Below, in pieces: positions 32,996 to 42,002 of a stretch of 64,000 bases of DNA. The stretch spans positions 496,001-560,000 of the forward strand of contig NZ_CP080437.1 of assembly GCF_021216655.1 (NCBI RefSeq), in the 5' to 3' direction. Origin of the DNA: Clavibacter michiganensis (GTDB lineage: Bacteria; Actinomycetota; Actinomycetes; Actinomycetales; Microbacteriaceae). Positions within the stretch are counted from its first letter, which is position 1. Each line of letters starts with the position of its first letter. The notes under the pieces were generated by a model. The model saw nothing but the letters and a program-made list of their open reading frames with translations. It did no database searches and had not been told where the DNA came from. The position numbers and the translations under genes were made by a program.

Positions 32996-35535
32996 CCGAC
33001 CTCGACGCCGTGGGTCTCGGCGGCCGCGAGCACTGGAGCGTCGAGCCGCGCCCGCTGCCGGGCGAGCGCTCGGGCGGACCCGGCGGACGCGGCCGCGGGG
33101 ACGGATCGGGCCCTCGCGGCCGCGGTCCCGGCGCCGGCCGCGCAGCCGCACGCTGGCCGCTCACCGCCGCGCTGGGCGTCGCCCTCCTCGCGGGAGCCGC
33201 CAGCCTCCACCTCCTCGTCGAGCCGGGCGCCTGGTTCCTGCTCTGCGTCGTGGTCGTCGCCGCCGTGCTCGGGACCGCGGCCCTGCTCCGCTCCGTCGGG
33301 GTGCCGCGCCTGCTCGCGTCCGCGGGCGGCCTCGTGCTCCTCGTGCTCCTCCTGACGCTCGTCTTCGCGGCGCGCACCGCCGTGCTCGGCGTGATCCCCA
33401 CCCCGGACACCGTGCGCACCCTCCTCGCCGTCGGCGAGCAGGCGGGCGGCGAGATCTACCGGCGGTCGGCGCCCGTGCCGCCGCTCGCCTCCATCGTCTT
33501 CGTGATCGTGGCCGCGGTCGGCGCGCTCGCGGTCGTGCTCGACGTGCTCGCGCACGCGCTCCGCCTGCCCGCCGTCACCGGGCTCCCGCTCCTCGTGCTC
33601 GTCTCGGTCCCCGGGGCCGTCCTCGTGGGCGAGTTCTCGATCGCGTCCTTCGCCGTCACGGCGCTCGCCTGGTTCGCGGTGCTAGCCGCCGACGCGCGCG
33701 AGAGCGGTCGGGAGGGCGGCTGGAGCGGATCGGGCCTGCTCGGGGGATCCCGGCTCGCGCCTCCGCCCGCGCCGCGCCGCTCCTCGCCGGGCCGGTCGGC
33801 GGGATCCGCGCGCACGACGCTCGTATCCGCGGGCGCGCTCGCGGGCGGTGCGGTCGTCCTCTCCCTCGTCGCGCCCGCGATCGTCCCGGGGCTCACCTCG
33901 GCGACCTTCCCGACGGCGTCCGGCTCCGGCCAGGGCGGCTCCCGCGTCGTCAACCCGATCCTCGACCTCGGCGACGACCTCCGCCGCCCCGTCGACGTGG
34001 AGGCGCTCCGCTACTCGACCGCGTCCCTCACGCCGCTCTACTTCAAGGTGACGACGCTCTCGCGCTTCGAGGGCGACGAGTGGGCGCCCTCGCCGCTGCG
34101 CCCGCCGGACGGGAACACCGTCGACGAGATCGGGCCGGACCTCGGATCCGGATCGGACGTCCCCGCCGAGGAGGTCGAGGCCCGCGTGCAGGTCGAGGGC
34201 TCCTCGAGCGCCTGGCTGCCCGCGCCCTACGCGCCCCGCAGCGTCACCGGGCTCGAGGGCTCGTGGCGCTGGTCGGAGCAGGGCCTCGCGATCCGTTCCT
34301 CCGACTCCGACAGCCGCGACCAGAGCTACACCGTGACGAGCGAGCTGCCGCGACCCGAACGCGCGCAGCTGGAGGCCGTCGCCCCCGCGACCGACGACGA
34401 CCTCGAGCCCTACCTGCAGATCCCCGACGGCACCCCGGCCATCGTCGCCTCGACGACCGCCGACGTGCTCGCGGGCATCGACACGCCCTACGACCAGGCG
34501 CTCGCGCTGCAGGAGTTCTTCACGGGCGGGCAGTTCCGCTACTCGGAGGACGCGCCCGTCCAGCAGGGCTACGACGGCAGCGGCGTCGACGTCGTGGGGG
34601 AGTTCCTCCGCGTGCGCTCGGGCTACTGCGTGCACTTCGCGTCGGCCATGGCGATCATGGCGCGCGAGGCGGGAATCCCGTCGCGCGTGGCCGTCGGCTA
34701 CCTGCCGGGCGACCAGGTGGGGCGCGACGGCGACCTCATCACCTACCGCGTCGGATCCCACGACCTGCACTCCTGGCCCGAGCTGTACTTCTCCGGCATC
34801 GGCTGGATCGCGTTCGAGCCGACGCCGGGTCGCGGACAGGCCGCGCCCTACGCCCAGCCGTCCGCCGCGCCGACCGCCGCGCCCACGCCGTCCGCGTCGC
34901 CGAGCGCGCCGACGGAGGCCACCCCGTCCGCGACGCCCGCGCCCACCGCGTCGGCCGCGCCCGGCACGCGCGGCACCGCGGGCGTCCGGATCCCGTGGGC
35001 GGCCCTCGGCACGGTCGCCCTCGTGCTCCTGGTGCTCGCCCTCCTCGCCACCCCCGCCCTGCTGCGCCGAGCCCGCCGCTCCGGCCGGCTGCGCGCGCTC
35101 GAGGCGGGCGCCGCCGCCGCGGGCACGGCCTGGCGCGAGGTGGAGGACCAGGCGGTGGACCTCGGGCTCCGCGTGCCGGACACCGAGTCGCCGCGCGAGC
35201 TCGGCCGCCGCCTCCAGGGTGACGATCCGTCGCTCGCCGACCCGATCGCGCTCCTGGTCACCGCCCGCGAGCGGGAGCGCTTCGCCCGCGCCGACGCGCC
35301 GGTGGATGCCGCGGCCGGAGCCGCGCAGGCCGCCGCGCTCGTCGCGCTGGGCGACGCCCTGCGCGCCCGCGCGGGCCGCGTCGACCGGATCCTCGCGCTC
35401 GTCGCCCCGCGCTCGCTCGTCCGCCGCCGACCGCGGGACGACGACGGGCCGGACGACGGCACCGCGGGCGCGCCACGGGCCCGACCGGTCGACGGACCGC
35501 CCGCGTCGGACGCCCCTCGTACACTCGGGGGATGA
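32992..35535 (+). CDS. Transglutaminase-like membrane protein (TgpA type)
   Basis: The 847-residue protein has a Gly/Arg-rich N-terminus (about 1-55), six or more membrane helices up to about residue 305, and a large exported region with a transglutaminase-like core. The catalytic Cys is in RSGYCVHFASAMAIMAREAG, with His and Asp/Glu in HDLHSWPELYF. A Pro/Ser/Ala/Thr-rich linker, one further membrane helix and a cytoplasmic DUF4129-like tail follow. With MoxR and DUF58 it likely forms an envelope module, perhaps acting on peptidoglycan or surface proteins. The stop overlaps the recG ATG. Confidence 0.9.
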   Translation: MTDLDAVGLGGREHWSVEPRPLPGERSGGPGGRGRGDGSGPRGRGPGAGRAAARWPLTAALGVALLAGAASLHLLVEPGAWFLLCVVVVAAVLGTAALLRSVGVPRLLASAGGLVLLVLLLTLVFAARTAVLGVIPTPDTVRTLLAVGEQAGGEIYRRSAPVPPLASIVFVIVAAVGALAVVLDVLAHALRLPAVTGLPLLVLVSVPGAVLVGEFSIASFAVTALAWFAVLAADARESGREGGWSGSGLLGGSRLAPPPAPRRSSPGRSAGSARTTLVSAGALAGGAVVLSLVAPAIVPGLTSATFPTASGSGQGGSRVVNPILDLGDDLRRPVDVEALRYSTASLTPLYFKVTTLSRFEGDEWAPSPLRPPDGNTVDEIGPDLGSGSDVPAEEVEARVQVEGSSSAWLPAPYAPRSVTGLEGSWRWSEQGLAIRSSDSDSRDQSYTVTSELPRPERAQLEAVAPATDDDLEPYLQIPDGTPAIVASTTADVLAGIDTPYDQALALQEFFTGGQFRYSEDAPVQQGYDGSGVDVVGEFLRVRSGYCVHFASAMAIMAREAGIPSRVAVGYLPGDQVGRDGDLITYRVGSHDLHSWPELYFSGIGWIAFEPTPGRGQAAPYAQPSAAPTAAPTPSASPSAPTEATPSATPAPTASAAPGTRGTAGVRIPWAALGTVALVLLVLALLATPALLRRARRSGRLRALEAGAAAAGTAWREVEDQAVDLGLRVPDTESPRELGRRLQGDDPSLADPIALLVTARERERFARADAPVDAAAGAAQAAALVALGDALRARAGRVDRILALVAPRSLVRRRPRDDDGPDDGTAGAPRARPVDGPPASDAPRTLGG
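35520..35525 (+). promoter_or_regulatory. -10 hexamer (TACACT) inside the transglutaminase gene end, for recG
   Basis: TACACT ends 6 bases before the recG ATG 35532. It would let recG be transcribed leaderlessly apart from the moxR operon. Confidence 0.45.
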
Positions 35536-37715
35536 CCGGATCCGACGCCGCGCTCGCGGGCGTCGTGGGCGGCCGCACCGCCGGCGTGCTGCAGAAGGCG
35601 TTCGGCCTGCGCACGGTGGCCGACCTCCTCGAGCACCTCCCGCGCCGCTACGCCCGCCGCGGCGAGCTCACGGCCCTCGCCGAGCTGCCCGTCGACCAGC
35701 AGGCCACCATCGTCGCCGAGGTGCGCGAGGTGCGCGAGCGGCCCATGCGCGCGCGGCGCGGCAGCATCCTCGAGGTGCGGATCACCGACGGCCGCGGCTT
35801 CCTCACCCTCACCTTCTTCAACCAGGCGTGGCGCGCCAAGGACCTCGTGCCGGGCGTCCGCGGGATCTTCGCGGGCAAGGTCAGCGACTACCGCGGCGCG
35901 CTGCAGCTCGCCCACCCGGACTACGAGCTCTTCGACGCGCACGAGGGCCCGGAGCTCTCCGGCGGCGAGCCCGACGCGGCCGCGCGCCGCTGGGCCGAGA
36001 TGCCCATCCCCATCTACCCCGCCACCGCCTCCATGACGAGCTGGCAGGTCGCGAAGTCGGTGGAGCTGGCGCTCGACGCGGTCGACGACCTCGAGGACCC
36101 GGTCCCCGCCGACGTGCGCGCCGAGCGCGGCCTGCTCCCGTACCGCGAGGCGCTCGAGGGCGTCCACCGTCCCGAGAAGGACGTCGACTGGAAGCGCGGC
36201 CGCGACGCCCTGCGCTTCCAGGAGGCGTTCGTCCTCCAGACCGCGCTCCTGCAGCGGCGACAGGCGGCGCGCGCCCTGCCGGCGACCCCGCGGATCCCGA
36301 CCGCAGGGGGCCACCTCGACCGGCTCGACGCCCAGCTGCCCTTCGAGCTCACGGGCGACCAGCGGCTCGTCGGCGAGGAGATCGCGACCGACATGGCGCG
36401 CACCTGGCCGATGAACCGGCTCGTGCAGGGCGAGGTCGGCTCCGGCAAGACGCTCGTGGCGCTCCGGGCGATGCTCGCGGTGGCCGACACGGGAGGCCAG
36501 TCCGCGCTGCTCGCGCCCACCGAGGTGCTCGCGAGCCAGCACCTCCGCTCGCTCACGGCGTCGCTCGGACCCGACCTCGCGGCGGAGCTGATGCCGACCC
36601 TGCTCACGGGCCAGCTCTCGACCGCCGAGCGCAAGCGCGCGCTGCTGCGCATCGTCAGCGGCCAGGCGCGCATCGTCGTCGGCACGCACGCGCTCCTCGG
36701 AGACCGCGTCGAGTTCCTCGACCTGGGCCTCGTCGTGGTCGACGAGCAGCACCGCTTCGGCGTCGACCAGCGCGAGGCGCTCCGGCGGAAGGGCGGCACC
36801 CCGCCGCACGTCCTCGTGCTCACGGCCACGCCGATCCCGCGCACGGTCGCGATGACGGTGTTCGGCGACCTCGACGTCTCGACCATCGCCGAGCTGCCGA
36901 GCGGGCGGCAGCCGATCGAGTCGTTCGTCGTCCCGCTGCACGAGCAGCCGCGCTGGATCGAGCGGGTCTGGGAGCGCACGGCCGAGGAGATCCAGAAGGG
37001 GCGGCAGGCGTTCGTGGTCTGCCCGGCGATCGACCCGCAGGATCCGGACGCCGAGGACGAGGACGCCGCCGAGGGCGCCGACGACGCGGCGACCCGGCCC
37101 GCGCTCGCGACCGTCACCGAGGTCGACGCGCTGCTCGCGGCGCACCCGCGCCTCGGATCCGTCCGCCGGGCCGTGCTGCACGGCCGCATGTCGGGGGAGG
37201 AGAAGGACCGCGTGATGCGCGCGTTCTCTGCGGGCGACATCGACCTCATCGTGGCCACGACCGTCATCGAGGTCGGCGTCGACGTCCCGAACGCCTCGAC
37301 CATGGTGATCCTCGACGCCGACCGCTTCGGCGTCTCGCAGCTGCACCAGCTCCGCGGCCGCGTGGGCCGCGGCGGCGTGCCCGGCCTCTGCCTCATGGTC
37401 ACGCACGCCGAGCCCGAGACGGTCGCCCGCGAGCGGGTGGACGCCGTCGCCGCGACGCTCGACGGCTTCGAGCTCGCGCGCGTCGACCTCGAGCTCCGCC
37501 GCGAGGGCGACGTCCTCGGCACGAACCAGTCCGGCGGCCGCTCGTCGCTCCGCCTGCTGCGCGTCGCGCAGGACGGCGACCTCATCGAGTCCGCGCGCGA
37601 GCACGCCCACGACGTGCTCGAGGCGTCTCCCGACCTCCAGGGCCATCCCGCGCTCGCCCGCGCGCTCGCCCGCCGGCTGGACGACGAGGAGCGCGCTTTC
37701 CTCGACAAGAACTAG
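35532..37715 (+). CDS. recG: ATP-dependent DNA helicase RecG
   Basis: The 727-residue fork-remodelling helicase has an N-terminal wedge/OB region (about 1-200), Walker A in QGEVGSGKTLVALRAML, the DEQH box VVVDEQHRFGVDQRE, LTATPIPRTVAMTVFGDLDVS, and C-terminal helicase motifs TTVIEVGVDVPNAS and QLHQLRGRVGRG. It acts in recombination and stalled-fork rescue. An acidic insertion at about 505-530 is lineage-specific. Both an internal promoter and the ATGA overlap with the preceding gene suggest two modes of expression. Confidence 0.96.
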   Translation: MTGSDAALAGVVGGRTAGVLQKAFGLRTVADLLEHLPRRYARRGELTALAELPVDQQATIVAEVREVRERPMRARRGSILEVRITDGRGFLTLTFFNQAWRAKDLVPGVRGIFAGKVSDYRGALQLAHPDYELFDAHEGPELSGGEPDAAARRWAEMPIPIYPATASMTSWQVAKSVELALDAVDDLEDPVPADVRAERGLLPYREALEGVHRPEKDVDWKRGRDALRFQEAFVLQTALLQRRQAARALPATPRIPTAGGHLDRLDAQLPFELTGDQRLVGEEIATDMARTWPMNRLVQGEVGSGKTLVALRAMLAVADTGGQSALLAPTEVLASQHLRSLTASLGPDLAAELMPTLLTGQLSTAERKRALLRIVSGQARIVVGTHALLGDRVEFLDLGLVVVDEQHRFGVDQREALRRKGGTPPHVLVLTATPIPRTVAMTVFGDLDVSTIAELPSGRQPIESFVVPLHEQPRWIERVWERTAEEIQKGRQAFVVCPAIDPQDPDAEDEDAAEGADDAATRPALATVTEVDALLAAHPRLGSVRRAVLHGRMSGEEKDRVMRAFSAGDIDLIVATTVIEVGVDVPNASTMVILDADRFGVSQLHQLRGRVGRGGVPGLCLMVTHAEPETVARERVDAVAATLDGFELARVDLELRREGDVLGTNQSGGRSSLRLLRVAQDGDLIESAREHAHDVLEASPDLQGHPALARALARRLDDEERAFLDKN

Positions 37716-37729
37716 GGGAGCACCCGCCG

Positions 37730-37735
37730 TAGGCT
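37730..37735 (+). promoter_or_regulatory. -10 hexamer (TAGGCT), leaderless-type, for coaD
   Basis: TAGGCT ends 6 bases before ATG 37742. Confidence 0.5.
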
Positions 37736-37741
37736 GGCGGG

Positions 37742-38233
37742 ATGCAGCGGATCGCCGTCGTCCCCGGATCGTTCGACCCCGTCACGCTCGGGCACCTCGA
37801 CGTGATCCGCCGGGCCGCGCGCCTCTACGACGAGCTCGTGGTGCTCGTCGTGCACAACCCCGGCAAGACGCCCATGCTGCCGCTCGGGGAGCGCGTCGCC
37901 CTCATCGAGCGCGTGATCCGCGACGCCGGCCTCCCCGACACGGTCCGCGTCGACTCCTGGGGCGCGGGCCTCCTCGTCGACTACTGCCGGCAGGTCGGCG
38001 CGACCGTCCTCGTCAAGGGCGTCCGCTCGCAGCTCGACGTGACGTACGAGACGCCCATGGCCCTCGTCAACCGCGACCTCGCCGACGTCGAGACCGTGCT
38101 GCTGCTGCCGGATCCCGCGCACGCCCACGTCTCCAGCTCGCTCGTGCGGCAGGTCGAGGCGCTCGGCGGCGACGTGACGCCGTACGTGCCGGCGGCGGTC
38201 GCCGATGCGCTGGCCGTCCGGCGGGCCGGCTGA
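37742..38233 (+). CDS. coaD: Pantetheine-phosphate adenylyltransferase
   Basis: The 163-residue nucleotidyltransferase makes dephospho-CoA from 4'-phosphopantetheine and ATP. Seen are the start [19 protein letters not shown] with the T/HxGH motif (TLGH), [24 protein letters not shown], and [16 protein letters not shown]. The length matches the family. It opens the coaD-DUF177-rpmF-rnc-mutM run, and both coaD and the DUF177 gene have their own leaderless-type promoters. Confidence 0.96.
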   Translation: MQRIAVVPGSFDPVTLGHLDVIRRAARLYDELVVLVVHNPGKTPMLPLGERVALIERVIRDAGLPDTVRVDSWGAGLLVDYCRQVGATVLVKGVRSQLDVTYETPMALVNRDLADVETVLLLPDPAHAHVSSSLVRQVEALGGDVTPYVPAAVADALAVRRAG

Positions 38234-38240
38234 CGCCCCG

Positions 38241-38246
38241 TAGGAT
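38241..38246 (+). promoter_or_regulatory. -10 hexamer (TAGGAT), leaderless-type, for the DUF177 gene
   Basis: TAGGAT ends 6 bases before GTG 38253. Confidence 0.5.
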
Positions 38247-38252
38247 CTACGG

Positions 38253-38825
38253 GTGTCCAGGTTCCAGAAGACCCCATTCACGGTCCACGTCCACGACATC
38301 GTGCACCGTCCCGGGGAGATGCGCGAGCTCGACCTGACCATCGTCACCCCCGAGCGCATGGGGGAGGGCCTCATCGCCGTGCCCGCGGGGCGCGAGATGC
38401 GCGTGCACGTCCGCCTCGAGTCCCTGCACGACGGCATCCTGGCGACCGGCGAGGTCGACACGGTGGCCGACGGCCAGTCCGCGCGCACGCTCGCCGACAT
38501 GCAGGAGCGTGTCCAGGTCGATTTCGCCGAGCTATTCGCGTATGGTCTTGATGAAGCTTTCGACTACCAGGTCCAGGACGAGCACGTGGACCTGGAGCCG
38601 GTCATCCGGGATGCGGTGGTCCTTTCACTGCCGTTCCAGCCCGAAGTGCCGGGCGAGGACCTCGATCTCGATCTGGGTCCCGGCATCAGCCTGGTCCTGG
38701 CGGACTCCGACCCGGAACCCGTGATCGATCAGCGCTGGGCAGCCCTGTCCGGCTTCCGAGCTTCCGAAGACAGCGGTGCGGCGCGTGAAGACGCCGACAC
38801 CGAAACGCAGAGAGATGAGAGTTAG
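38253..38825 (+). CDS. DUF177 (YceD-like) protein upstream of rpmF
   Basis: The 190-residue protein is the actinobacterial form of DUF177/YceD, always beside rpmF and linked to 23S rRNA or large-subunit accumulation. The middle reads [41 protein letters not shown]; the CxxC pair found in many relatives around this point is absent. The C-terminus is acidic. It starts at GTG 38253 and ends 2 bases before rpmF, so the two are coupled. Confidence 0.88.
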   Translation: MSRFQKTPFTVHVHDIVHRPGEMRELDLTIVTPERMGEGLIAVPAGREMRVHVRLESLHDGILATGEVDTVADGQSARTLADMQERVQVDFAELFAYGLDEAFDYQVQDEHVDLEPVIRDAVVLSLPFQPEVPGEDLDLDLGPGISLVLADSDPEPVIDQRWAALSGFRASEDSGAAREDADTETQRDES

Positions 38826-38827
38826 CC

Positions 38828-39031
38828 ATGGCTGTTCCCAAGAGAAAGATGTCCCGATCCAACACGCGCGCGCGTCGCTCGCAGTGGAAGGCCGAGGCTC
38901 CCACGCTCGTCAAGACCATCGAGAACGGCAAGGTCGTCTACTCCATGCCCCACCGCGCCCGCGTGGTCGAGGACGCTGCCGGCACCCCCCTGTACATGGA
39001 GTACAAGGGCCGCAAGGTCGCCGACGTCTAG
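38828..39031 (+). CDS. rpmF: 50S ribosomal protein L32, cysteine-free form
   Basis: The 67-residue protein has the invariant start [20 protein letters not shown]. The C-terminal half, which in many bacteria is a zinc ribbon with two CxxC pairs, contains no cysteine here ([20 protein letters not shown]), so it should work without zinc. That is common in Micrococcales. A GAGAG/AGTTAG stretch precedes ATG 38828. Confidence 0.96.
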   Translation: MAVPKRKMSRSNTRARRSQWKAEAPTLVKTIENGKVVYSMPHRARVVEDAAGTPLYMEYKGRKVADV

Positions 39032-39056
39032 TCGCGACCCGCACGGCACGTCGGAC

Positions 39057-39773
39057 ATGACCGACACCCAGGGATCCCGCGTCCACGGCGACCGCGACGC
39101 GCTCCGGCGCCTCCTCGCCGTGGACGTGAGCCCCGAGCTCCTCGAGCTCGCGCTCACCCACCGCTCGTACGCGTACGAGCACGGCGGCATCCCGCACAAC
39201 GAGCGCCTCGAGTTCCTCGGCGACTCCATCCTCGGGCAGGCCGTCACGGTCATGCTCTACCTCGAGAACCCCGACCTCGACGAGGGCGAGCTCGCCAAGC
39301 GGCGCGCCAGCCTCGTCTCGAGCGTCGCCCTCGCGGAGGTCGCCACGCGCATCGGGCTCGGCGAGCACCTGCTGCTCGGACGCGGCGAGGAGCTCACGGG
39401 CGGCCGTGCGAAGTCGTCCATCCTCGCCGACACGGTCGAGGCCATCATCGGCGCCTCGTACCTCGACGCCGGGGGAGAGGCCGCGACCGGTCTCGTGCTG
39501 CGCCTCATCGCACCGCTCCTCGAGGACCCCGCGCGCTTCGGCGCCGCGATGGACCCGAAGACCGCGCTCCAGGAGAGCGCCGCGCGCCAGGGCCTGCCTG
39601 CCCCCGTCTACGACGTGAGCGACAGCGGACCCGACCACAGCAAGCGCTTCCACGCCGTCGTCACCGTCGGTGATGCCGTCCGCACCACGGGCGAGGGATC
39701 CAGCAAGAAGCAGGCCGAGATGACGGCCGCGCTCGAGGCGTGGACGCGCCTCGAGGCGCGCACCACGGCCTGA
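39057..39773 (+). CDS. rnc: Ribonuclease III
   Basis: The 238-residue double-strand RNase has the catalytic signature NERLEFLGDSILG near the N-terminus, a second acidic cluster in LADTVEAIIGASYLDAGG, and a C-terminal dsRNA-binding domain (about 160-235: DPKTALQESAARQGLPAPVYDV ... GEGSSKKQAEMTAALEAW). It processes rRNA and mRNAs. It lies 25 bases after rpmF and 6 before mutM, in the standard order. Confidence 0.96.
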   Translation: MTDTQGSRVHGDRDALRRLLAVDVSPELLELALTHRSYAYEHGGIPHNERLEFLGDSILGQAVTVMLYLENPDLDEGELAKRRASLVSSVALAEVATRIGLGEHLLLGRGEELTGGRAKSSILADTVEAIIGASYLDAGGEAATGLVLRLIAPLLEDPARFGAAMDPKTALQESAARQGLPAPVYDVSDSGPDHSKRFHAVVTVGDAVRTTGEGSSKKQAEMTAALEAWTRLEARTTA

Positions 39774-39779
39774 CCCGCG

Positions 39780-40715
39780 GTGCCCGAGCTCCCCGAGGTC
39801 GAGGTCGTCCGCGCCGGCCTGGAGCCCGCGGTCGCCGGCGCGCGCATCACCGGCGTCGAGATCCTCGACGCGCGCTCCCTCAAGCGGCACGATCCGCTCG
39901 AGGGCGCGTTCGTCGACCTGCTCGTCGGCCGCGTGATCACCTCGGCCGTCCGCCGCGGCAAGTTCATGTGGCTGCCGCTCGAGCCCGACCCCGGTCGCGA
40001 CGCCACCGGGCCTCGCGCCCTCGTCACGCACCTCGGCATGAGCGGGCAGGTGCTCCTCCGGGAGCCCGGCTCCGACCCGGACGGCCTGCTGCGGATCCGC
40101 ATGGGCATCGAGCACCCCGTGCACGGCGAGCTGGTGGTCGCCTTCGTCGACCAGCGGATCTTCGGCTCGATGGCCGTCGACCGCCTCGTGCCGACGCCCG
40201 ACGGGCATGCGGGCGGCCGCGGATCCGACGCCGCGTCCGTGCCGACGCAGGTCGCCCACATCGCGCGCGATCCCCTCGACCCGGCGTTCGACGACGAGCT
40301 GCTGCTCGACCGCCTGGCCCGGCGGCGAACCGGGATCAAGCGCGCGCTGCTCGACCAGACGCTCGTGAGCGGCATCGGCAACATCTACGCGGACGAGGCG
40401 CTGTGGGCCGCGCGGATCCACTACGCGCACCCCACCGACGCCCTCGCTCGCGGTCGCGCGCTGCGCCTCCTCGCCGAGGTGCGCCAGGTGCTCGCGCGGG
40501 CTCTGGCCGAGGGCGGCACGAGCTTCGACGCGCAGTACGTCAACGTCAACGGCGCGTCCGGCTACTTCTCCCATTCGCTCAACGCCTACGGCCAGCAGGG
40601 GAGGCCGTGCCCGCGCTGCGGCACGCCGATCGTCCGCGAGGCCTTCATGAACCGCGGCTCGCACCTCTGCCCGCGGTGCCAGGTGCTGCCGGATCCGGAC
40701 GCGGCGGCCGCCTGA
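39780..40715 (+). CDS. mutM: Formamidopyrimidine-DNA glycosylase
   Basis: The 311-residue base-excision repair enzyme removes oxidised purines. The catalytic Pro and Glu after initiator removal are in PELPEVEVVRAGL; the central region shows KRALLDQTLVSGIGNIYADEALW, and the C-terminus has a four-cysteine zinc finger, CPRCGTPIVREAFMNRGSHL then CPRC. It begins at GTG 39780. An insertion at about 70-90 and 135-160 makes it some 25 residues longer than usual. Confidence 0.95.
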   Translation: MPELPEVEVVRAGLEPAVAGARITGVEILDARSLKRHDPLEGAFVDLLVGRVITSAVRRGKFMWLPLEPDPGRDATGPRALVTHLGMSGQVLLREPGSDPDGLLRIRMGIEHPVHGELVVAFVDQRIFGSMAVDRLVPTPDGHAGGRGSDAASVPTQVAHIARDPLDPAFDDELLLDRLARRRTGIKRALLDQTLVSGIGNIYADEALWAARIHYAHPTDALARGRALRLLAEVRQVLARALAEGGTSFDAQYVNVNGASGYFSHSLNAYGQQGRPCPRCGTPIVREAFMNRGSHLCPRCQVLPDPDAAAA

Positions 40716-40727
40716 GCCGCCGTCCGG

Positions 40728-41846
40728 TCAGCGCGCGGCGCCGACCTCCCGCAGCCAGCTCCCGCTCGTGCCGACGTGCTGGAACCCGAGCGCCTCGTTC
40801 ACCGCGAGCATGGGCCGGTTCTCGTCCGCGTTCCAGGTGACGACGCGGTCCGCCTCGGGGGCCTCGCGCGCGAGCAGCAGCAGGTTCTCGACCTTGAGGA
40901 GCGTGCCCAGGCGGTGGCCGCGGTGCTCGGCCAGCACGAGCGTGTCCTGCTGGTAGGTGTACGCGTGGCCGTCCGAGCGCCGGCCGCTGGGGGAGACGGC
41001 GATCTCCGTGAAGCCGACCAGCCGGCCCGACGCCACGTGCAGGGCAGCCGTGGTGAGCCCCGTGCGTCCGGCTGACGCCCGCCGCGCCTCCGCCTCGCGG
41101 ATCCGGCCGGCGTCCCATGTGTCCTCCGCGTGCGGGAGGTCGCCCTGCGGCGTGTCCGTGGACATGCGCGTGTGCAGCACGGCGAGGTCGTCGAGCAGGT
41201 GCTCGGGCGTCGCGTCCACCCACGAGACCACGCGGTAGGCGTCGCCGGCGGCACCGCGCGCGTCGGCGAGGCGCCCGGCGAGCGTCGGGGCCGCGGCGTC
41301 GGTGTCGAGCGAGCTCGTCCGCGCGGTCTGGCCGAGGCGGTAGCCGGCGTCGACGGCGAAGCGCGAGGAGGGGTCGTCGGATCCGACGGCGCCTATCCCC
41401 GTGGGTGAGGGGATGGGGGATCCGTTCGCCTCGGCGCGGTGAATCGTGGAGCCCGTGAGCGTCCGGCAGCCGTCGTCGAGGGCGATCCGCTCGACGCGCT
41501 CCCGCAGGGCCCGGCCGATCCCGCGGCGCCGGTGCTCGGGGAGCACGGACACCGCGACGTCGGAGGTGGTCGGGTCGTTGAGCCAGGTGGTGAGGAGCCC
41601 GCGGCCGACGATCCGGCCGTCCGCGCGCGCGGCGAACAGCCGCTTCCGCACGTGCGCGACGTCGGCGTAGTCGGCGATCAGCTCCTCCGGCAGCCAGATG
41701 AACGCGTCGTGGCCGAGGTCGTGCGACTGCGCCCGGTTGACGACGTCGGTGAGGGCGACGAAGGCGTCCCAGCCGTCCGCGCCGACCGCCACGGGCGGGC
41801 GGACCTCCTCCACGTCGAAGGGGCGGATGTCGTCGGCGTGCGGCAT
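40728..41846 (-). CDS. GNAT-family N-acetyltransferase with two GNAT domains
   Basis: The 372-residue protein contains tandem GNAT folds. The first has an intact CoA-loop pattern, VAVSVLPEHRRRGIGRALRERV (about 105-130); the second has LVLAEHRGHRLGTLLKVENLLLL (about 305-330) and ends FQHVGTSGSWLRE. Tandem GNATs of this type include aminoglycoside- and mycothiol-like enzymes, but the substrate is unknown. ATG 41846 follows GAGGGAG. It is inserted against the direction of mutM and smc, breaking the usual rnc-mutM-smc run. Confidence 0.87.
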   Translation of the reverse strand: MPHADDIRPFDVEEVRPPVAVGADGWDAFVALTDVVNRAQSHDLGHDAFIWLPEELIADYADVAHVRKRLFAARADGRIVGRGLLTTWLNDPTTSDVAVSVLPEHRRRGIGRALRERVERIALDDGCRTLTGSTIHRAEANGSPIPSPTGIGAVGSDDPSSRFAVDAGYRLGQTARTSSLDTDAAAPTLAGRLADARGAAGDAYRVVSWVDATPEHLLDDLAVLHTRMSTDTPQGDLPHAEDTWDAGRIREAEARRASAGRTGLTTAALHVASGRLVGFTEIAVSPSGRRSDGHAYTYQQDTLVLAEHRGHRLGTLLKVENLLLLAREAPEADRVVTWNADENRPMLAVNEALGFQHVGTSGSWLREVGAAR

Positions 41847-41963
41847 GGTCGGCTCCCTCGTCGGCGCGCGCCGCCGGGACCGGCCCGCGCCCTCCCACGG
41901 TAGCGGCGGCCCGCCGGACGGGGCGTCCCGCGCGCGGCTCCCGGCCGCGGCCCGCGGGTCCGG

Positions 41964-41969
41964 TACCGT
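41964..41969 (+). promoter_or_regulatory. -10 hexamer (TACCGT) for smc
   Basis: TACCGT lies 33 bases before GTG 42003; the short leader contains GAGGAGGG at about 41987-41994. Confidence 0.4.
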
Positions 41970-42002
41970 GATCGAGACCATCACGCGAGGAGGGCGACGG
42001 GC

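Noticed and set aside
34848..37646. 932-codon minus-strand frame opposite recG
   Set aside because: Shadow of recG; no motifs and biased composition.
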